A stretch of 64,000 nt of DNA, taken from contig JARVKI010000118.1 of assembly GCA_036674765.1 (NCBI GenBank), forward strand, positions 59,645 through 123,644. The letters run 5' to 3'. The notes under the pieces are model-generated. The model did not search any database. It was not told where the DNA came from and saw only the letters and a program-made list of their open reading frames with translations. Made by a program: the position numbers and the translations under genes. Of this stretch, positions 22,894 to 35,121 are shown in pieces (position 1 is the first letter of the stretch; every line of letters begins with the position of its first letter). Source of the DNA: Seiridium cupressi (lineage: Eukaryota; Ascomycota; Sordariomycetes; Amphisphaeriales; Sporocadaceae).

Positions 22894-24115
22894 ATGGCGA
22901 CAATGACCTTTAATCCTCAAACGCCTCAGAGCCCTTCGCAGTTCTCTCCATCTACTGCGGACCCGCTATCTAGCATGAATAGCTCCATGACATCAGTTAC
23001 CACCGTCTCCCTGCCCACGCCAGCCCACAGCGTCAACGCCTGCGACTCATCCCACGACATCAACATGACCGACGCCGACTCCCCCAACAAGCGCAAGCGC
23101 CTTGCCGAGGATTCGGGCGATCATGAGCAGAAGAAAGTACACATCGAGGATCCTCGCAGACTGGGTATTGAGAACCTTCACTTGGATGTCGGCCCCAAAT
23201 ACCTTCTCTTGAGAACTCGTAAGGCCTCCCTCTACTCTTACCATGTGCTACACTGCCTGTTCATCTCCCCGGCCTCCTTCGCACAATCCTGGCGGTCCAC
23301 CAGTGACGTGATGCTTCCATAATCCATCTGTGATAGAACTTTTGGTTGACACTGCTTCTCCTCTAGCCCATTCTGCGTCTTTTGCTCGCACATCAGAAGA
23401 CCTCTTTGAGAGATTCGGCCTGGCCGGCATTGCTGCCGAGGTTGCACGGACAAAGCCGAATGGCGAGAAGAACGCCCTAAGGAAGACTTTCAAGGGACAA
23501 ATCAAGAGCCTTGGCATCAGCGGCTCATTTGACCCCGTCAGAAAGGAGTTGGACGACCCCGAAGGACTCATGCACATGCTCGCAGCCCCCGAGGACGGAT
23601 GGTTTGTGCACGAGGTCACTGGCAAGGAGATACAAAGAGGCTTTTCAGACCAGGTCCTCGCCAGCTTATCGCGAGCCACCACGATGGCAAAGGGCCCCAT
23701 CGCGAAACAGGTGTGGGACAGCTCTGTCCTCGGTGACTTGGCACCTGCTGTAGCGAAGAAGACCAAGGATGACTTGTCGAAGCTGGGCGCATCCACACCG
23801 GCAGCGCAGGCAACAGGCACTACAAAGCCGAACAATCTCCAGGTCCCACAAGCGGATCGCATGCGGCGGAATGGCAAGAAGAGAAGCTATCAAGACAGCA
23901 GCTTCGAGGGCTATGGTGATGGCTTCCCCGATGATGACCTAGGTGCAGAGACAGGCTATTCCACGGGAGAGGGTGACGATCGGTCGGCGAAGAAGCGGAG
24001 AAAACAGGTGAGCTCTGATCACCCATCCTTCTCCAGTTCTCTTGGCTGACTTGGTTCACAGAATCCCGGCATCGCGTCGTCATTGGGCGGAGGCATACGC
24101 CAGGCAGTACGATAA
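22894..24115 (+). CDS. med19: Mediator complex subunit 19 (Med19/Rox3)
   Basis: Predicted CDS join(22894..23218, 23367..24007, 24062..24115), 339 residues. Med19 is a head/middle-interface subunit of the RNA polymerase II Mediator. The start is taken at [14 protein letters not shown], the first ATG giving the Ser/Pro-rich N-terminus usual for fungal Rox3. Exon 1 ends in the family motif [12 protein letters not shown]. The 148-base intron closes in the right phase on [20 protein letters not shown], followed by [20 protein letters not shown]. Then come the [19 protein letters not shown] block, [17 protein letters not shown], and the C-terminal [11 protein letters not shown] and GYSTGEGDD motifs beside a basic KKRRK stretch. 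A short third exon ends in IRQAVR. Nuclear. Confidence 0.92.
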
Positions 24116-25424
24116 GAGACGGTTCATGATACCCGGTTCACGACACGGACCTAAACGACGACAGCGGTAATGGCGGGGCTTTTGTATTTTTCTGATTGAG
24201 ATGAGCAATGAGGGTGGTCTTCCCCCCTCCACAGCGCTATGGTCCATGATCTTTGCATTTTCTGAGTTCAGCAAGGCGTTCGGGGATCTTGATTTTAACA
24301 GAAACTAAAAGCAGCAACTGCACCAGACAGCCTTGGTAGCTCCTTCCACGTACACGGGAAAGTTGGAGGGCAAAGACTAGGCAGAGTATCTGGGCATGTT
24401 GTAAATATTCTTCGATACATCAATAAAGAGAATCAATAACCAAGTAATGATAAAGTGTCGTCGACCCTTGGACAGCCTTGGGACACTCTGGACGACTGCG
24501 CCACTGCTTGCTTGTCGCTGCTCAAGTGTATGTGGGACAGAACAGCGCCGGAAGGGTGATACGCTTGCATAATTCGCGTGTGCGCATCTCTGTCTGACCT
24601 CTCGAGAGTGTAGGTTTTCGAGGTTGACGAAATACCTAGTCGAGTGTCGTGTATGACAGGTAAGGGAGTGATGGCTTGTGAAGGGGTTTAAATCCAAGTT
24701 GGCCTATCCTTCGTCTCTTTTGCAACAAGATTTGTGCTTCAGCGACTACGATAACTCTATTATGTAACCGACCAGGAGTGAATCTTGAGCGCTGTCATGT
24801 ACTGCTCGTTGGTGTTTGCTCATGTGGTGGCTCCCTCTTACATGACGTCTGGCTGGATGTGTGGGACGGGTCTTCATCAGTGAAGCCCAGACCTAGAAAG
24901 AGAAACAGCACGTGCTCTCACGATATGAGTAAGCCCTTCCAGATATAGGGTATACTGGGGATGATCCGACGTGAAATCAGGAGCTAAAATCTACAGATTA
25001 CTATGCAACCCAGGCGCTCGGGAAAAGGCCCGCCATCGTTAGCGGGAACTCGCAAGTGGATGAAAGTCGCGCCCACGCGCTCTAGCCAAGGCACGTTGAA
25101 CCTAGTGCAGTTGTAAATCGGTTCCCCGCTAATGTCGATAGCACTGCCAGAGCCCGCCTGCGTTGGCCCTGCTTAAACAATAACTATTAGAGGCAACCCA
25201 AAGGAGCGCCCTTCGCACCTCCAGCAGACCACTTTCATCCCTAATTGCATATGCCCCAGACATTTCTCTCTAGCATTGCTTCTGCGTTATGGATATCTAG
25301 AATTGCTTCCTTCCCCGCGACGCACCTTGACTGACGTCAGGCTCGCAGCGCGCTGCAACCCCACCCCTCACCCGGGTTTCAGTGTTTGGAACTTCGCCCT
25401 CAATATATCTAAGAGATTGTGACC
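24116..25424. other. Spacer
   Basis: No protein-like frame on either strand in 1.3 kb, and no repeat or RNA gene recognised. Confidence 0.5.
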
Positions 25425-27968
25425 ATGACGGCTTCTTTTAGCGGCCGTGCCTCGCTGGATATCCCCAGTGCGGACAGTAAGGGACCGTTCCATGGTTCAT
25501 GGAACGATGGGCATGACGACAAACTTGATGGCAGAGACCCAAGAGCCTCATCAACAGACTCTCTCGTGCCGTCCGAGTACAATGCCAGGGAGAAGCGCAA
25601 GCTCCTGCTCGTCTACATCCATGGCTTCATGGGCAACGACAATTCCTTCCAAAAATTCCCTCTGCACTTGCACAACCACCTTAGAGATCAACTACGAGGG
25701 ACTCACGCTGTCCATACCAAGATATACCCCCGGTATAAGACTTACAAGGCCATCGAGGTGGCACGGGACAACTTCAGCAGGTGGCTGGAGCCTCACGAGT
25801 CCGCGACCACAGATGTTATCCTTCTTGGACACTCCATGGGTGGATTGCTCGCCGCAGAAGTCGCTCTAATGGCAAGTCCGGTCAGACCTCTCTGCCGCGT
25901 GTGACATACTCACTAATCACGACTTCAGCCTACCCGGGATCGACATGATGTAAGGTTCTTCCAACACAGGATCCTTGGCACAGTCAACCTGGATGCGCCT
26001 CTCCTTGGGCTCCATCCCGGTATTGTTACGTCGGGGCTAGCTAGTCTCTTCCGTAAGAAGCCCGAGCCGCCCAAGTCCTTTGAAGATCCGGATCGAGGAG
26101 ACAACAACACGTCGAGTAGAGTGCCGGGACTACCAGCGGGCCAGTCTCCACCAGAATATCCAATGTTTGCTCCGCCACCGCGATCGACCATGGATCCGAA
26201 CTTCGATCCAGCCTTCCCCAATGATGTTCGCATGAAGGAACGTGGGTGGTGGAAGAACGTCGTCCATTTCGTAACAAAACACAACTCGGAGGGGCTGATG
26301 GACGCTGCTACCAACCATTTTGCATCGCACATGGACTTTGGAAGTTGTTTGCTGGACTTCAATGGCTTGAAACAGCGATATGAAACTCTACGCAGACTAG
26401 AGGACATCGACGACGTACATCATCATGGAATGCCGCATGTTCCTCCTAGAGTCCGCTTCGTTCAGTATTACACAGTCTGCCACGGGTACCCGAAGAAGCC
26501 GAAGACCCCAAAGCCCAAAGAAGATACCGAAAAAAAGGAGGCGCCTGACTATATGCTGGCTGGAAGCAAAAGTCGTAGCGAGCCTTCCACTCCCAGGATA
26601 TCCATCGAAGATCACGGCGAAGCTGTGACACGCAGGGAGAAAGACCAGCAGCTCTCGACCATCGATAAGGATGATGCATTGATCGAGCAGCAGCCCAGTA
26701 ATGTCTCATGCGATAGTACATCTACGGTGAGCTCACAGCCAGGGTCTGACCATTTCCATACCCCGGGGGCCAGTAGGCCCACTACACCGACACTCGGCGA
26801 ATCAAGTAGTAACCAAGACGTTTCATTGTCGGCTGCGCCAGCAGCAATCGAATCTCATGCGGATATTAATGAAGAGACCACTCTGGGCGTGGCGAATCCA
26901 CAGAAAAAGACGCAGTCCGGGAGGTTCAAAGAGCTTCTCCCTGAGGCCCCTACCTTCAACATTGAAGAGGCATTACAGGAGTTCGAAAGAAAACTTCCTG
27001 CATTACCAGAGGAACCGCAAAAGCCAGAGGAGGTGAAGAGTTACGATGGATCTAGTAAGGAGATCCGTAAGTACGTTGAAAAGGAGACAAAGAGGCGCAA
27101 CAAGGACTATGAGAAAGCCATGAAGAGTTGGCGTGCTGCTGCAGAATCTCGGAAGAAAGCTATCAAAAAGATGAGGGGGAAACTAGAAGCTGAGCAAAAA
27201 GCAATTAAAGGCAAACAAGCAGCGCTCTCAGATGCCGCTGCTAACGTGGGTAGTGAGAAGGTCGATGGAAAAGAGAAAGAGAAACCACCCTCTCCTGTGG
27301 CAGATGAGTCTTCCGAGCACCAGCTTGTGCCAGATCCCAGGGAACCACCACGATCTTTGCGCCGTCCCTCAGTAGACTCCGTACGTCCTATTCCCGCCGA
27401 TCCTCCTCAGAATCCAGGCAAAGACAAAGGCAAAGCTGTTCCCGAGAGCCCCACGAAATCGGGGCACCGGTTGTCAACTGATTCCTTGGTATCAATACCC
27501 CCGGTGCCCATTGATACATTTACCGATGATGAGGAAGACAAGGGTAAAGGCGAGGAGATCACCCGCAAACCGGCCAAGTCGACTCGCTCTTCATCGCCAA
27601 TACCAGATTCTCTCCAGACTACTACTTCCAACGACTCCGGGAAGAGCCAATCGAAAAAGGGAGGAAAAGGTAAAGAAAGAGCCAAAAGTCCCCCGAAGTC
27701 ACCAAAGGCGGAGAAACCAGACAAACCGGAGAAGCCTGCGAAGCCACCAAAAGAGCGCAAGTTTTGTAACCGGCCTTCAAAGGTCAATGGACAGGTCGAC
27801 CCGAAATGGGTGAAGGTCTTCATGAAAGATGTCGACGAAGTTGCGGCTCACACTGGTCTTTTCTTTCCCGGCCCGCACTACGAAAACCTGGTGGGCGATG
27901 TGGGTGACATGATCCGCACGTGGACAGAGGACGACGCTACTAAACGTTTGTTCCTCGGGGAAGGGTAG
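25425..27968 (+). CDS. Large alpha/beta hydrolase (lipase/esterase-like) with long charged tail
   Basis: Predicted CDS join(25425..25871, 25929..27968), 828 residues. The N-terminal third is an alpha/beta-hydrolase fold: beta-strand LLLVYIHGFMGNDNSFQ (oxyanion region) and the nucleophile elbow VILLGHSMGGLLAAEV, with Ser about residue 137. The intron begins GCAAGT, not GT, and ends TTCAG; its 57 bases keep the frame, and the exons then read RHRILGTVNLDAPLLGLHPG, as expected for this family. The rest is low-complexity: Lys/Pro/Ser-rich repeats, a predicted coiled-coil (RKKAIKKMRGKLEAEQKAIK), and a conserved-looking C-terminal block (FCNRPSKVNGQVDPKWVKVF). No signal peptide. Substrate unknown; fungal orthologues are usually labelled hypothetical or lipase-like. 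Confidence 0.88.
25872..25928 (+). other. GC-AG intron of the alpha/beta hydrolase gene
   Basis: The donor reads ATG|GCAAGT and the acceptor TTCAG|CC. GCAAGT is the usual form of the minor GC-AG donor class. Because the intron is 57 bases, a gene finder allowing only GT-AG would truncate the protein at the TGA at 25902-25904 or skip exon 1. Confidence 0.8.
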
Positions 27969-28701
27969 GGAACCTAGGGGCAGGGAAGATTTTGCAACAG
28001 GAGTCCTTTTAATTCATGCTCACGACACCCTTGCTTGACAATTGCTATGTCATCAACAAAGGACAGTTCAGAATGAAGGCCAGGCCAGCATCAGTATATC
28101 TCGGTTCGCCAATTGCATGCCGCGGCCATATGAAAGGCGAAGACAGCACAGCACTTCGGAGAGCATTCGGCAATTCAGGCTGTCGTGCCACTTCAAACGT
28201 CTGGTGGTCAAACTGGGCACATTTACAGCTCTCACGCGACTCATCCGTCGACCAGATCCCACAACTTTGCTAGCATTCTGGCTGAAGCCATACGGCCAAC
28301 GGCAGTATAATATGTGCCCTTTGGATAACCGATGCTTTCATAAGATGTTTCTAGTGTTTTGGAGGTATAGAGCGCTTCAATTATACCAATGCAAGTTTTG
28401 TCGAATCCACTATACCGACCTTGCCATATGCTGCTGGATCTAGTAGAAAATGTGACTGTGATCTTCTTTAGTGGACGTCAACCCCAAAGAACTTGCCAAA
28501 GGGACCTTTAGAGACATTAGCAATCGAGGTAATTGGTCGCTTCGCAACAGGCATTAACAGAGGCAGAACAAACATAGCCTCAAGGCACCACGAGACAATG
28601 AGTAAAAAAATTATGCTAAATAGTTATGTAATTGCCAACAGCTGCGGAATGCGCTGTGATCGCATTGATTAAATCGATTAATAGAAACGCGAGGCCACAT
28701 G
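27969..28701. other. Convergent 3' spacer
   Basis: Lies between the 3' ends of the hydrolase and the GH3 gene. A 133-codon plus-strand frame at 28042-28443 has no protein-like signature and is not called. Confidence 0.5.
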
Positions 28702-31419
28702 CTATACAGGTCCCGTTGTAGCCTCGGTACACGAGCGACTGCTCGTGGAACACACCCAGCCGAGGTTGTCGCTCGCCTCGCCAATCCAGATCTTGTAGTC
28801 GCCGGCCGGCACAACCCAGTTCTGCAACTCGGTATCCCAAACGCTCAGATCCTTCCTGGTCAACGTCAACTCCACCGTCGCGCCCTCTCCTCCGGGCGCC
28901 AGACTGTCGGTCTTGACGAAATCCCTCAGCTGGATCACGGGCGTGTCGTACGGGATCCCGGACGGGAACTGCACATATGCCTGAACCACAGCCTTGCCCG
29001 AGAAGTTGCCCGAGCCCGTGTTTGCGACGGTCAGCGAGATGGTATACGCCACGTCCCACAGCGCCGGGTTGCCGCCGTTGGGGCCACCGGCGGCGGGGCC
29101 GGCGGTCTGGGTCTCCGAGTAGCCAGCGGGATACGCGTACGTGGCGCCCGACTGGCCGACGGCATACGCCGCGTCGGCCTCGCCCGAGTCGAGGTACGAG
29201 TACAGATACCTCCAGATTTTTGTGAACCCCGTGGGGTAATACGCCTCCGAGGCCGCGGGGATGGTCTGGTTCAAAGAGGCCACGACGGACGTGGACTTGG
29301 CCGGGCGTGCGGGCGGAACGGTGGACAGTTCTGTTACTGAGCTAATCGAGACGGAAGAAATGCCAAAGGTGGTATACGACAAGCCGTGGCCGAAGGCGAA
29401 ACGCGGCGTTATGCCGTTCTTGTTGAGATAGCGGTAGTCGATGTAGAGGCCCTCGGTATAGGTATCCTGCGCCTGGCCCAGGAACTCAAAGGTGATCAGG
29501 TCTGTGCTCGAGGGGTAGTCGTCCTCGGATACGGGAATACTGTAGGGAAGATGGCCAGACGGCGTGGCTTCGCCGAAGATGATCTCGGTGAGGGAGTCGC
29601 CGGCTTCTTGGCCGGGCAAGTGTGCCACGAGAACGGACTTGACGGAGGGCAGGTCGATCCATGGTTCCAGGACCAGGGGTCCAACAGTGTGGATGACGAC
29701 AACGACATTGGAGTATTTTGCAGCGGCCGCCTGCACCAAGGCATCACCATTGTGCCAGGCGGAAAGGCCAGAAGCGTCCCGGTCACCATGGTTGTTCTCG
29801 ACCGTATACGAGTTCTCACCCGAGTCGGAGTTGATGAACACGATTGCGACGTCGTCTGGGCCCGGTGTTGGGACAGTGGTGGGGAATGTGTCGGAGTCGT
29901 AGTAGGTGACACTGCTGGCCTTGCGCTTGAGCGACGAGATTGGGTCGTCAAGATAGGGGTAATCTGCACTTCCTGAACCCCAGCCCATACCGAGCAAACC
30001 GCGGTTGCAACTCTTGTCCGTGCATGAGTTCGCGCCTGCGGGGTCCGTCTGCGCATCGGTACCGAAGACACTCAGTGTGGCGGAGGTGGCGATAGGCAGG
30101 AAGGAGCCGTTGTTCTTGAGCAGGGTGATGGCCTCTTGCGCTACTGCTTTGGCGACCGTGGCGTGGTCGGCTTGCACATTGACGTATTGGTTCACCACGC
30201 AGGTTGGAGAAATGACTGCACCAGGGTAACAGAGACCTTCACGGTCACGGGTGTTTGATGAAAAATTGGGAGGCGGGTAGTCTTGGTCCTGGCCGAGCTT
30301 ATACCAAGTGGCGACGATACGGGTGGCCATGTCGTTGATGCGGTCCATGGGCACTGAACCGTTCAGCGCAGAGCGGGTGAGCTCATACATCCAAAAGCTA
30401 GTCCCGAGGACAATGGGAACTATAGTGTCGCCCGGCATGTTCATATCAAGACCTGCAAGCGCAGACGGAACGCCTGAGAGATGGGCGAGCCAGTCGGTCA
30501 TCACAATTCCTTGGAAGCCGAGTTCGTCCTTTAGAAGGCCGTTGATCAGGTATGCGTTTTGTGAATCAGCAGAGCCATTGACCGCGTTGTACGACGTCAT
30601 GAGCGCGCCGGTTCCAGCATGGACGCCTTCGGCAAATGGCCACAGATAGAGCTCGTGCAGAGTACGGTCGTCGATGTTTGAGCTGTATCCGGCCTGGATA
30701 ACGCTGTACATTCGGTACTCCTCCTGCTCATTGCCGATGAGATGCTTCAGGGTGGCAATGACTCCTTGTTCCTGGACGCCCTTGATAGTCTGCGCTCCGG
30801 CAATGCCTTGCAGCACGGGATCTGTGCCGAACCCTTCCCAGCTCCTGCCGCCCCTGGGTTTCCGGCCAATAGGTCCGACTGACGGGCCTAGGTAGAAGTT
30901 CGCCCCCTTGCCTTTGAACTCTTGGCCAAGAGCGACACCCCGCTCGTACATCAACTGCTTGTTCCATGTTGCGCCAGTTGTAATACCCGCAGGGAAAGCC
31001 GTTATATTATCCGTAGTTCGAACACCCAAAGGGCCATCTTGAAGACACAGCTGTGGAAATCCAAGGCGCAGTGCACTGCCTGTATTGCCGACGCAGGGTC
31101 TGGAACTTGTTAGCAAATATGAACAAGATGCCAGGGGCGGCACAATATACCCCATGAAAAACCCGGTACCGCTCGAGATGTTGGTTTTCTCGGCCAGAGT
31201 CATCTGCGAGACCAAGTCGGCAGCCCGTGTGTAAGCATCTTCCCAATCGTCGGCCCATCCGCCATGCGGCGCAGGGTAGTACGGAGCGGCGACATATCCG
31301 GCGGGCACATCATCCCGGGGCAGGATCACAGCACCGGAGGCCAAGCCGACGAGATTGGACAGGACAACCAGAGACAGAGCACGGAGGCCCGAAGGCACTC
31401 CCAGGTTGAGAATCACCAT
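28702..31419 (-). CDS. Secreted GH3 beta-glucosidase
   Basis: Predicted CDS complement(28702..31099, 31151..31419), 888 residues. It hydrolyses terminal beta-glucosidic bonds of cello-oligosaccharides or plant glucosides. The start is the ATG at 31419, giving a signal peptide ([16 protein letters not shown]). The 51-base intron is in frame; removing it restores the GH3 motif [15 protein letters not shown]. The catalytic nucleophile is Asp about residue 292 in [20 protein letters not shown], and [12 protein letters not shown] is the conserved Lys-His block. The (alpha/beta)6 sandwich domain follows ([34 protein letters not shown]), then a C-terminal fibronectin-III-like domain with an inserted Ala/Tyr/Gly-rich loop. 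Several N-glycosylation sequons are present. A CCCCAC/GTGGGG sequence near 31470, about 50 bases upstream, fits a CreA carbon-repression site (inference). Confidence 0.94.
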   Translation of the reverse strand: MVILNLGVPSGLRALSLVVLSNLVGLASGAVILPRDDVPAGYVAAPYYPAPHGGWADDWEDAYTRAADLVSQMTLAEKTNISSGTGFFMGYIVPPLASCSYLLTSSRPCVGNTGSALRLGFPQLCLQDGPLGVRTTDNITAFPAGITTGATWNKQLMYERGVALGQEFKGKGANFYLGPSVGPIGRKPRGGRSWEGFGTDPVLQGIAGAQTIKGVQEQGVIATLKHLIGNEQEEYRMYSVIQAGYSSNIDDRTLHELYLWPFAEGVHAGTGALMTSYNAVNGSADSQNAYLINGLLKDELGFQGIVMTDWLAHLSGVPSALAGLDMNMPGDTIVPIVLGTSFWMYELTRSALNGSVPMDRINDMATRIVATWYKLGQDQDYPPPNFSSNTRDREGLCYPGAVISPTCVVNQYVNVQADHATVAKAVAQEAITLLKNNGSFLPIATSATLSVFGTDAQTDPAGANSCTDKSCNRGLLGMGWGSGSADYPYLDDPISSLKRKASSVTYYDSDTFPTTVPTPGPDDVAIVFINSDSGENSYTVENNHGDRDASGLSAWHNGDALVQAAAAKYSNVVVVIHTVGPLVLEPWIDLPSVKSVLVAHLPGQEAGDSLTEIIFGEATPSGHLPYSIPVSEDDYPSSTDLITFEFLGQAQDTYTEGLYIDYRYLNKNGITPRFAFGHGLSYTTFGISSVSISSVTELSTVPPARPAKSTSVVASLNQTIPAASEAYYPTGFTKIWRYLYSYLDSGEADAAYAVGQSGATYAYPAGYSETQTAGPAAGGPNGGNPALWDVAYTISLTVANTGSGNFSGKAVVQAYVQFPSGIPYDTPVIQLRDFVKTDSLAPGGEGATVELTLTRKDLSVWDTELQNWVVPAGDYKIWIGEASDNLGWVCSTSSRSCTEATTGPV

Positions 31420-34400
31420 CGCAGCGTCCAGTCGGTGACGCGAGAGGAGAAGAGGCAGGGCTGAGGGACTCCCCACGTGGACTGCGGACACCAGAGGTGC
31501 TGCATGCCTTTATGGGTTGCGAGCCGGGCTGCCCGTGTATGCTAGCACACGAGCTTATTGCGCTACAAGGGATAGAGAAGCAACATGCTGCCAGGCACCC
31601 GTGGGTCGTTATTGGCGGAACCAAGACCAGTGCACGAGATCCTAAGCGAGGCGGCAGCGAGATGGTGTCTATGCGTACGGGCAGGTGCAAATGATATCAT
31701 TGTTGGAGAAAGGGTGCCGGAAGAGATTGGGTACCCAGGCGAACACCATGCTTGGCAGATCCATCTGCAATTATCCGCCTAGACCACGATAGGGTTGCAG
31801 TGCAAAAGACATGTGAATGCTACTGCACCACGGCTTGGCTTGGGATTCTTGCAGATCTTCATCGCGATCGTCGCGGTGGGAAAGGGGAAAGGGGGGATGT
31901 GGATAAAGCTGAAGAATGCCATACCAATACACGGCAGACACGGTACCGCCTTACCTTAAAAGATTTCGGTTTACATGGACCACATCTTATGGCATGCATT
32001 GACGAGGCGCAACTAGTGGCCGTTGGTCTTCGCTGAGCTAGCCCAGATTGTTCACTTGATCATTTCAAGTGATCACACACAGTTGGCTTTCCTGCGTTCC
32101 CTTTTGCAACTTAGCATTCATCTTCCGTGATGCATCCCTCACTAGAGGATAGGCCAGAGTGTATGGGCTTGGAGTCTGAATAAAACTTGTATGAGCTTAT
32201 CAATAGGCTTGCGACCTGCCGTGTCAGTTTGATCAGACAAGCAAAACCATCGCCCACTCCCATAATCCGCGCCGGAGCCCTTATCTTTCCACAGACAGGA
32301 GCGTGCACAGTATAGACGCAACCGAGTGCCCGACAGAGCAGGTGACATGGAGGGGGTATAACTATCCCAGTGGCCGGCTTCCGGATTCACAGATTTCTGC
32401 AACAAGTAGATACATGGGTTACACCGGCCTCGATCTCAGGAGCTGAGGGGTCGTATCGGTCAGTAACCGACAGCTGGTCAGCTGTCTTGTGAGCAGGCCA
32501 ACGGGCCAGCGCAGAGCATCATCGGACCACTGTGCCGGCCGGCTCACTAGCGAGTCTGCCATGGGCGAAGGGGAGGGTAGTATCGATTGCCAAACATCGA
32601 TGGCAGAGGTGTTCGCAAAGATGGACGTTCCTGGATCCATGTCCCCATGCTAAAATAGAGTCGATTGCAAGGGGCAGATTTTTGAGTTTTTGACAGGAAC
32701 GTGGCCGGCATCCAATTGCCCCGAGAGTCCCGGGTGGAGAAACTACAAGGCCTAGTTGATAGGCCTTAACGCCGAGCCTGCGGATAGGCGGCAGGCGGAT
32801 ACCGCGACGGTTGGAGCTTCTTCAGCTGTGTGTCAGCGAGGTGCTATAAGCGAAGCCTTCCATTGTCATTTTCATCACCTTCTTTGGTTCTGCGTTGATT
32901 TTGTCTTTTTGTGCAGTCCTGGTGGAATACTGTTGATTCCGCACCTCCGGATCAGCGAGACCCAGAGCCGAAGACCCCTCGATAATACCTCAGAAGCCAA
33001 GGGATCGTGATGGAGTATTGGAGGGGAGAATGGATGCTCTCAACAAACTCTTGCTCGCTAAAAAAAGCCAGCCGACATGCCAAGGGCTACCCCAGCTTCT
33101 CTAGCGTGTCGGTTTGCACGGCAGAACGGTCGGATGTCCTGCAGAAGCGACGGCAAGCGAGCGAGCTGCTAGGCAATCTAGGTTAGCACTGATGGAGATG
33201 ACCAAGAGACGGAATAGACAATGTCATGGGACTATCTGGTCTATCCCCCCACCGCAAATAGATCTTGCTCCCGAAGCTAGACACAACGGGCGCACGCGCT
33301 GCATCCATCTCCCAACCGGGCTTTGGCCCATTCCGACAAGAAGTCTTTGCTTGGACTAAATGCCCAATGATTGCGAGACGCAGAGAGATCAACCCTCAGC
33401 GTCTCATTGCAGTCCTTACTAGACAGACATGCCAGCGGAAAGTGTTGATCCGAAAGTGCATAATTCCCGGAAATCTGCCTCCTCATCCCCAGAATTATAC
33501 TCTCCGCTAATAAGTCTACAGTAATGCTATGCAGGGAGCAGGGAGTGTCAGCTGGTAGCGTGGAATTGCCGACGGCCCATGCAATGCATCACTGTACATA
33601 TGCACGCGTCCAAGCCACGACGTAATCTTACACGAGTGATTGCACTCTAAATCGTCGCGTCCATTGCTTCTTTCATCTCATATTCTCCTAGCGTGTTGGG
33701 TTACAGCGGCTAGCACTTGTTGGTATTGTACTATGCGTAAGGTACTATAGCCGAGTCTGCCGACTACTTCTTCTCGAGCACTCCCAGCCCGACCCCAGCA
33801 TCTTCGCTGTGGAATTATTTTCCCCGACGGGATTCTGTCGGAAACCTTAAGCTCTAGATCTGGACGATCATCTACCTCAGCTGCTGCTCGGCTGCCCCTT
33901 CACCCAGCCTGAACAGCGACCCTGTAATGCACAATGCAATAGTCGTGCCCAGCCATTACTTGAATTAGCGGAGATCCCGGCCGGTTCCCATATAACCCTC
34001 GAGCCTTGCGCTGTGTTACGCGTTCAGCGCGAGGTGCCACATACGTCTGCCAATCCACCTCCTTGCCCCGTATCTCCCAGCAATTCAGTGCTGAGGCCGT
34101 ACGTGTTCAGCCGAGCCGAGGCCTGTGAATCCCAGACTATTGGGCTGCGAGTGCAACCCAAGAATCTGGGGAAGCGCAAAACCTTGATTCTCCATCCGTC
34201 TATCGTCGTCAACCTAGACGGGGGCCACAGAACTTCATTTACACCTCTCGCGCGCTAGCATTGTGACGTCCCTTCAGGTGAGTAATCTTCCCGCCAATTG
34301 TTGGGTAGTCGGGGTGGTGTCTTCTGCATGCGGTAGCCATCACCGACACTTCTCTACCATCAAACGATCTGTGCGGTCCGCTCACAATAGTGGGCGCTTC

Positions 34401-35121
34401 ATCAATGCCACGAGGTGTGGGTAAGTTACTATCCGATCTTAGCGTTTGTGATTTCGATAGCACGCGAGCAGTCTCCCAGCCGCATGGCCCGGAGAGAACA
34501 AGGATCTCATGGCTGGCTGGATGGTCACTAGAAGACCGCAATGTGACTGCCGCAGCCCCCACCACACCTCTTCCCCATCGACCAATTCGGTATCGTGGTC
34601 TGAGCCACCAGATCCGAGACAGAAGCCCTGGCAGCTTGGATGTAGGCACAATGCATGCAATGCCCCCCCCCCCTGGACGCACCGCCCTCATTCTTTTTAG
34701 CTGACTATGTAGGTCACACCTCTCCTCTGTCCCAGGAACAGGCTTGGGGATCGTCTATCAGTTCCATAACTCGAGGCTAGTCACCGAGGCATCCTCCGCA
34801 AGCCCATGTCCACTCTCAGAGGGTATGCGGGGATCCATGAACATGACAGTCATCAAATGAGAGTGGGAATTCTCTGCATGGTTGGGGGCCGGCCCTCACA
34901 GGCGTGAATGGTGTTCTCCCATCTGCGAATATATAGTCCAGGGGTCGCTCGCGATTGTCGGTGCTGAGATCGGTGTACCTCATTCGCTCTGCCGTCCCTC
35001 CAACGAGAAATCCCTGTCTCTCTTTCTTCAACGGCCTTATCAAGCTGGTATAACTTTGGTCGTCTCGTTCCTCACGTCAAAGTGTCTTTTCTCCTGGACG
35101 GTTCCTGCTACTCGGTACAAG
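31420..35121. other. 3.7 kb divergent spacer between two secreted-enzyme genes
   Basis: No gene could be supported. Open frames on both strands overlap and have no signature. A TATA-like CATATAACCC near 33988 and a strong 5' splice-site-like CAG|GTGAGT near 34278 could mark an unrecognised spliced transcript at about 34.0-35.0 kb. An 11-base C run lies at 34663-34673. A TATATAG at 34930-34936 is a candidate TATA box for the lipase. Confidence 0.4.

Noticed and set aside
28042..28443. 133-codon plus-strand frame downstream of the hydrolase
   Set aside because: No credible protein features; lies in a convergent 3' region.
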